Shown: piece by piece, positions 34,738 to 36,798 of the stretch | Layout of the letters: each line of letters starts with the position of its first letter | Numbering within the stretch: position 1 is the first letter of the stretch | Assembly (NCBI GenBank): GCA_018672475.1 | Contig: JABHFS010000033.1 | Location: forward strand, 1 to 36,798 | Source of the DNA: Gemmatimonadota bacterium | GTDB lineage: Bacteria; Latescibacterota; UBA2968; UBA8231 | Direction of reading: 5' to 3' | DNA: 36,798 bases | Position numbers and translations under genes: made by a program | The notes under the pieces: generated by a model | The model's database searches: none | The model's input: the letters and a program-made list of their open reading frames with translations, nothing else | Told to the model about the DNA's origin: nothing

Positions 34738-36591
34738 TTACATTCGCGCATGCCCCACCGTCACCAACGCCTCCGCCACCTGGCCAAAGGGGCGGTCGTC
34801 GACGACGAGGTCCAGGCCGACGGGGTGGCGTCGGCAATGCGTGCCGGGTGGGATATTCATCGCAATACTGATGTCTTTTTGTTCGCGTGGTCCCAAGTCG
34901 ACTTGCACGATTTCGCTTTCCCAGCCGTCGGGGCCGATTAGTTCGATCGTCGCCTGTTGCGCGGTGGGGAAGGGGTTGAGGATCCAGCCGGTGAATTGTG
35001 CAGTACCTCCGTCGGGCAAGAGCAATTGATAGGGCTTGAGCTTGCCGCCTTGCGACTCGGCACCAAAGTGCACCTCGTCGTCACCTAAGGCCATCAGTGA
35101 TAGATGCACCTCGTCGAAAGCTTTCGCGCCGCGTTCGATGGTCTCGTACCACTCGGCGCTAGTCTGGTAGGGCGCGGTGTGGCCGGTGAGGATCCAGTCA
35201 GGTTGGAAGGCGCGCAAATCGGCGAGGGTCTGTTTATAACAGCCGATGTCGAGGCCGTTTTTGTAGACGTGGTTGGTGAAGGGTTGCGCGCCTGGGCCGA
35301 AGGCCATGCCGTCGGGGGAGCTGAAAAAGATCTGGTCGCCGGTATGGGCGACGCGCACGCCGTCAATTTCCATGCAGATCAAGGTGGCGAAGCGGGTGTG
35401 GCCCGACATCGGGTAGAGGGTGATCGCGATGTCTTCCCAATAGACGGTTTCGCCATTGGGAATATGGCGGGCGACGGGGATCGGCTCGTGCCAGAGACAA
35501 GGTCGGTCGTAGTGGATGGGGTTTTCCAGGAGATCCGAGAATTGACTGCCGGCCCAGACTTCGGTGCCGAAGTGGCGCTGTAAAAGCGGGATGCCGTTGA
35601 CGTGGTCGTCGTGGAAATGCGAGACGAGGCAAGTGTCGATGCGTTCGGCGCCGACGTGTTTTTTCAGGCCGCGCAAACCGTGTAGGGCCGAGCGGCGGTT
35701 AGAGCGGTGACTCTTGCCGGGCATCATATGGCCGATGGTATAATAGCCGTAGTCGATCGTCAGCACTTTGCCGCTCTTGCTGACGATAAAGTGGGTGCTG
35801 GCGTTGGCATAGCGCGAGCGGTAGAGCCGGGGCAGAATCTGGTCTATATCGTCTTCTTCGGGCGTGGTGAGTTGGTTTTCGAAGCCAGGATGTATTTCGC
35901 CGATGCGTTTGATATTGTCCCTGAGCGCGGTAATTGATCCGGCCGGGTCGTCGCTGGCTTCGCCCAGGCTGGGCAGCAGCATGTCGGGTTGGGCTTCGAG
36001 CAAACGCGCGGCGGCGTGCCAGACATTTACCGCGCCCGATAGATCATTATAGTTGTACTGGAAGGGGGCCATGCGGCCGGTGCGGCCGTGGCCGCTGACG
36101 GTCTCCCCGACAAAGGCTAGCCGTTGGCCGTCGAGCGTGACGACATAGCTATTGGCACCATTGGTTGCGCCCGGGGTGGGCACGACTTCCCAGGTTAAAC
36201 CGGCGATCGCGCGTTTTTCATAATCCATCATCCAGCCGGAGACGGGTTGCGCGCGCACGGGCGAAAATCGGTCCCAGCGATTGTCGTAGGAGTTCCAGAC
36301 CTGGCGTTCGCGGAAGTGCTGTTCGGGGTCAATGAGGTATTCCTGGTCCCAGTAGGGCCCGAGGATTTCTGCGCCGGCCGCGTGCAGGCGTAGGGCGCCG
36401 TCGCTGTGGTCGCGGAAGTGGTGGGTGAGCAGGACGGTTAATGTGCCGCCATTGGTGACTTCGTCGAGGTGTTCGGCGGCGCGGCCGGTGCCAGCATTTA
36501 CGAGCACGGTGCCAGAAGGGCCGCGGACGGCGTAGACGTGGCAACTGTCGCGGAAGCGGTAGAGGTTATCGCGTAGTTTTTCCCAGTGCAT
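34738..36591 (-). CDS. Tandem metallo-beta-lactamase-fold protein with one degenerate domain
   Basis: The 617 residues begin with ATG after AAAGGG. Domain one (about 1-235) has LLTHHFRDHSDG: H57, H58, F59, D61, H62, so the second His of HxHxDH is Phe. Later TPGATNG replaces the usual TPGHT, and VGETVSG replaces the GD motif. Domain two (about 255-500) is canonical: SHFHDDH (H325, H327, D329, H330), MSGHTRF, HTGDQIF and TGHTAPY. The last 110 residues form a beta-rich, Ig-like extension. So one active hydrolase domain is fused to a remodelled one. Relatives are glyoxalase II-like hydrolases; the substrate is unknown. Confidence 0.88.
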   Translation of the reverse strand: MHWEKLRDNLYRFRDSCHVYAVRGPSGTVLVNAGTGRAAEHLDEVTNGGTLTVLLTHHFRDHSDGALRLHAAGAEILGPYWDQEYLIDPEQHFRERQVWNSYDNRWDRFSPVRAQPVSGWMMDYEKRAIAGLTWEVVPTPGATNGANSYVVTLDGQRLAFVGETVSGHGRTGRMAPFQYNYNDLSGAVNVWHAAARLLEAQPDMLLPSLGEASDDPAGSITALRDNIKRIGEIHPGFENQLTTPEEDDIDQILPRLYRSRYANASTHFIVSKSGKVLTIDYGYYTIGHMMPGKSHRSNRRSALHGLRGLKKHVGAERIDTCLVSHFHDDHVNGIPLLQRHFGTEVWAGSQFSDLLENPIHYDRPCLWHEPIPVARHIPNGETVYWEDIAITLYPMSGHTRFATLICMEIDGVRVAHTGDQIFFSSPDGMAFGPGAQPFTNHVYKNGLDIGCYKQTLADLRAFQPDWILTGHTAPYQTSAEWYETIERGAKAFDEVHLSLMALGDDEVHFGAESQGGKLKPYQLLLPDGGTAQFTGWILNPFPTAQQATIELIGPDGWESEIVQVDLGPREQKDISIAMNIPPGTHCRRHPVGLDLVVDDRPFGQVAEALVTVGHARM

Positions 36592-36652
36592 TAGTAGACC
36601 CTTTCTAACACCTAGTATTAGCTGAAGTCGTGTGTGGTTAGTCCGGTCACGG

Positions 36653-36672
36653 GAGCGCGGCTGACAGCGCTC
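36653..36672. other. Small palindrome
   Basis: GAGCGC at 36653-36658 pairs with GCGCTC at 36667-36672 around an 8-base loop. It lies between two minus-strand genes; it may be a weak 3' hairpin of the edge gene. Confidence 0.3.
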
Positions 36673-36695
36673 GCTTACTCGCGCCGTTTTTTCTT

Positions 36696-36798
36696 TTACT
36701 CTGACGTCGCAGTTTTGCTGCCGATCAGCACCCGGTTCATCGGCGTGATCTCTGCGGGAATGGCATCCCAGCGCACGTGATAACCCGCGTTTTGCAAA
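36696..36798 (-). CDS. C-terminal fragment of an unknown protein (runs off the window)
   Basis: The minus-strand frame from the window edge ends in LQNAGYHVRWDAIPAEITPM, then NRVLIGSKTATSE and TAA at 36696. It looks like a genuine protein tail of about 33 residues. I cannot assign a family from so little. Confidence 0.5.
   Translation of the reverse strand, partial: LQNAGYHVRWDAIPAEITPMNRVLIGSKTATSE

Overview
The window looks like part of a bacterial genome from an uncultured, carbohydrate-degrading lineage. The combination of four type I sulfatases, four phytanoyl-CoA-dioxygenase-type (PhyH) oxygenases, a Gfo/Idh/MocA oxidoreductase, an SMP-30 lactonase, a sialidase-type beta-propeller and many lone accessory genes is what one sees in candidate phyla such as Latescibacterota or Poribacteria. 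That placement is an inference from gene content; there is no rRNA or other marker here. I saw no tRNA, rRNA, CRISPR array, intact insertion sequence or phage module. Base composition is GC-rich, with GTG and TTG starts used in several main genes.

Layout. 1-385 (-): the N-terminus of a polytopic glycosyltransferase-like membrane protein that leaves the window. 653-4673 (+): the Fe-S carrier NfuA, a PhyH oxygenase, and a sulfatase preceded by three imperfect 29-30 nt tandem repeats. 4724-6942 (-): a small secreted protein and an MFS permease. 7144-10451 (+): a single-domain response regulator and a large membrane-bound hybrid kinase with receiver, receiver and HPt modules, followed by a DUF2007/zinc-ribbon protein, a strong terminator and a GT-A glycosyltransferase. 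12177-16457 (+): a gene graveyard, then OsmC and sialidase (overlapping), a broken NUDIX gene and the second sulfatase. 16780-20927 (+): an APH-fold protein lacking both metal ligands, a 4-TM protein, a phosphonate-monoester-hydrolase-like sulfatase and a PhyH. 21056-25622 (+): a GT8 glycosyltransferase with a basic tail, an RRM protein, a decayed HGSNN-motif gene, and an AAC(3)-family acetyltransferase overlapping the fourth sulfatase. 25726-36798 is mostly minus strand: HAD, GNAT, HAD, Gfo/Idh, a TIM-barrel-like protein, SMP-30, two PhyH proteins, a double metallo-beta-lactamase protein, and a C-terminal fragment at the edge.

How it works together (inference). The sulfatases, sialidase, lactonase, dehydrogenase and permease fit breakdown of sulfated, acidic glycans and uptake of the products. 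The AAC(3)-type enzyme translationally coupled to a sulfatase suggests processing of an amino sugar. No formylglycine-generating enzyme or anSME is in the window, so sulfatase maturation must be encoded elsewhere.

The most striking property is the number of recognisable broken genes between intact ones: remnants of an MDR alcohol dehydrogenase, a pentapeptide-repeat protein, a class III aminotransferase, a NIPSNAP-like protein (frameshift in a T7 run), a regulator-propeller sensor, a NUDIX hydrolase, an HGSNN-motif protein, an oligogalacturonate lyase and a rhodanese. There is also a compact palindromic element at 31926-32063. Together they suggest ongoing gene decay, as expected in a lineage losing functions, although assembly error could explain some frameshifts.
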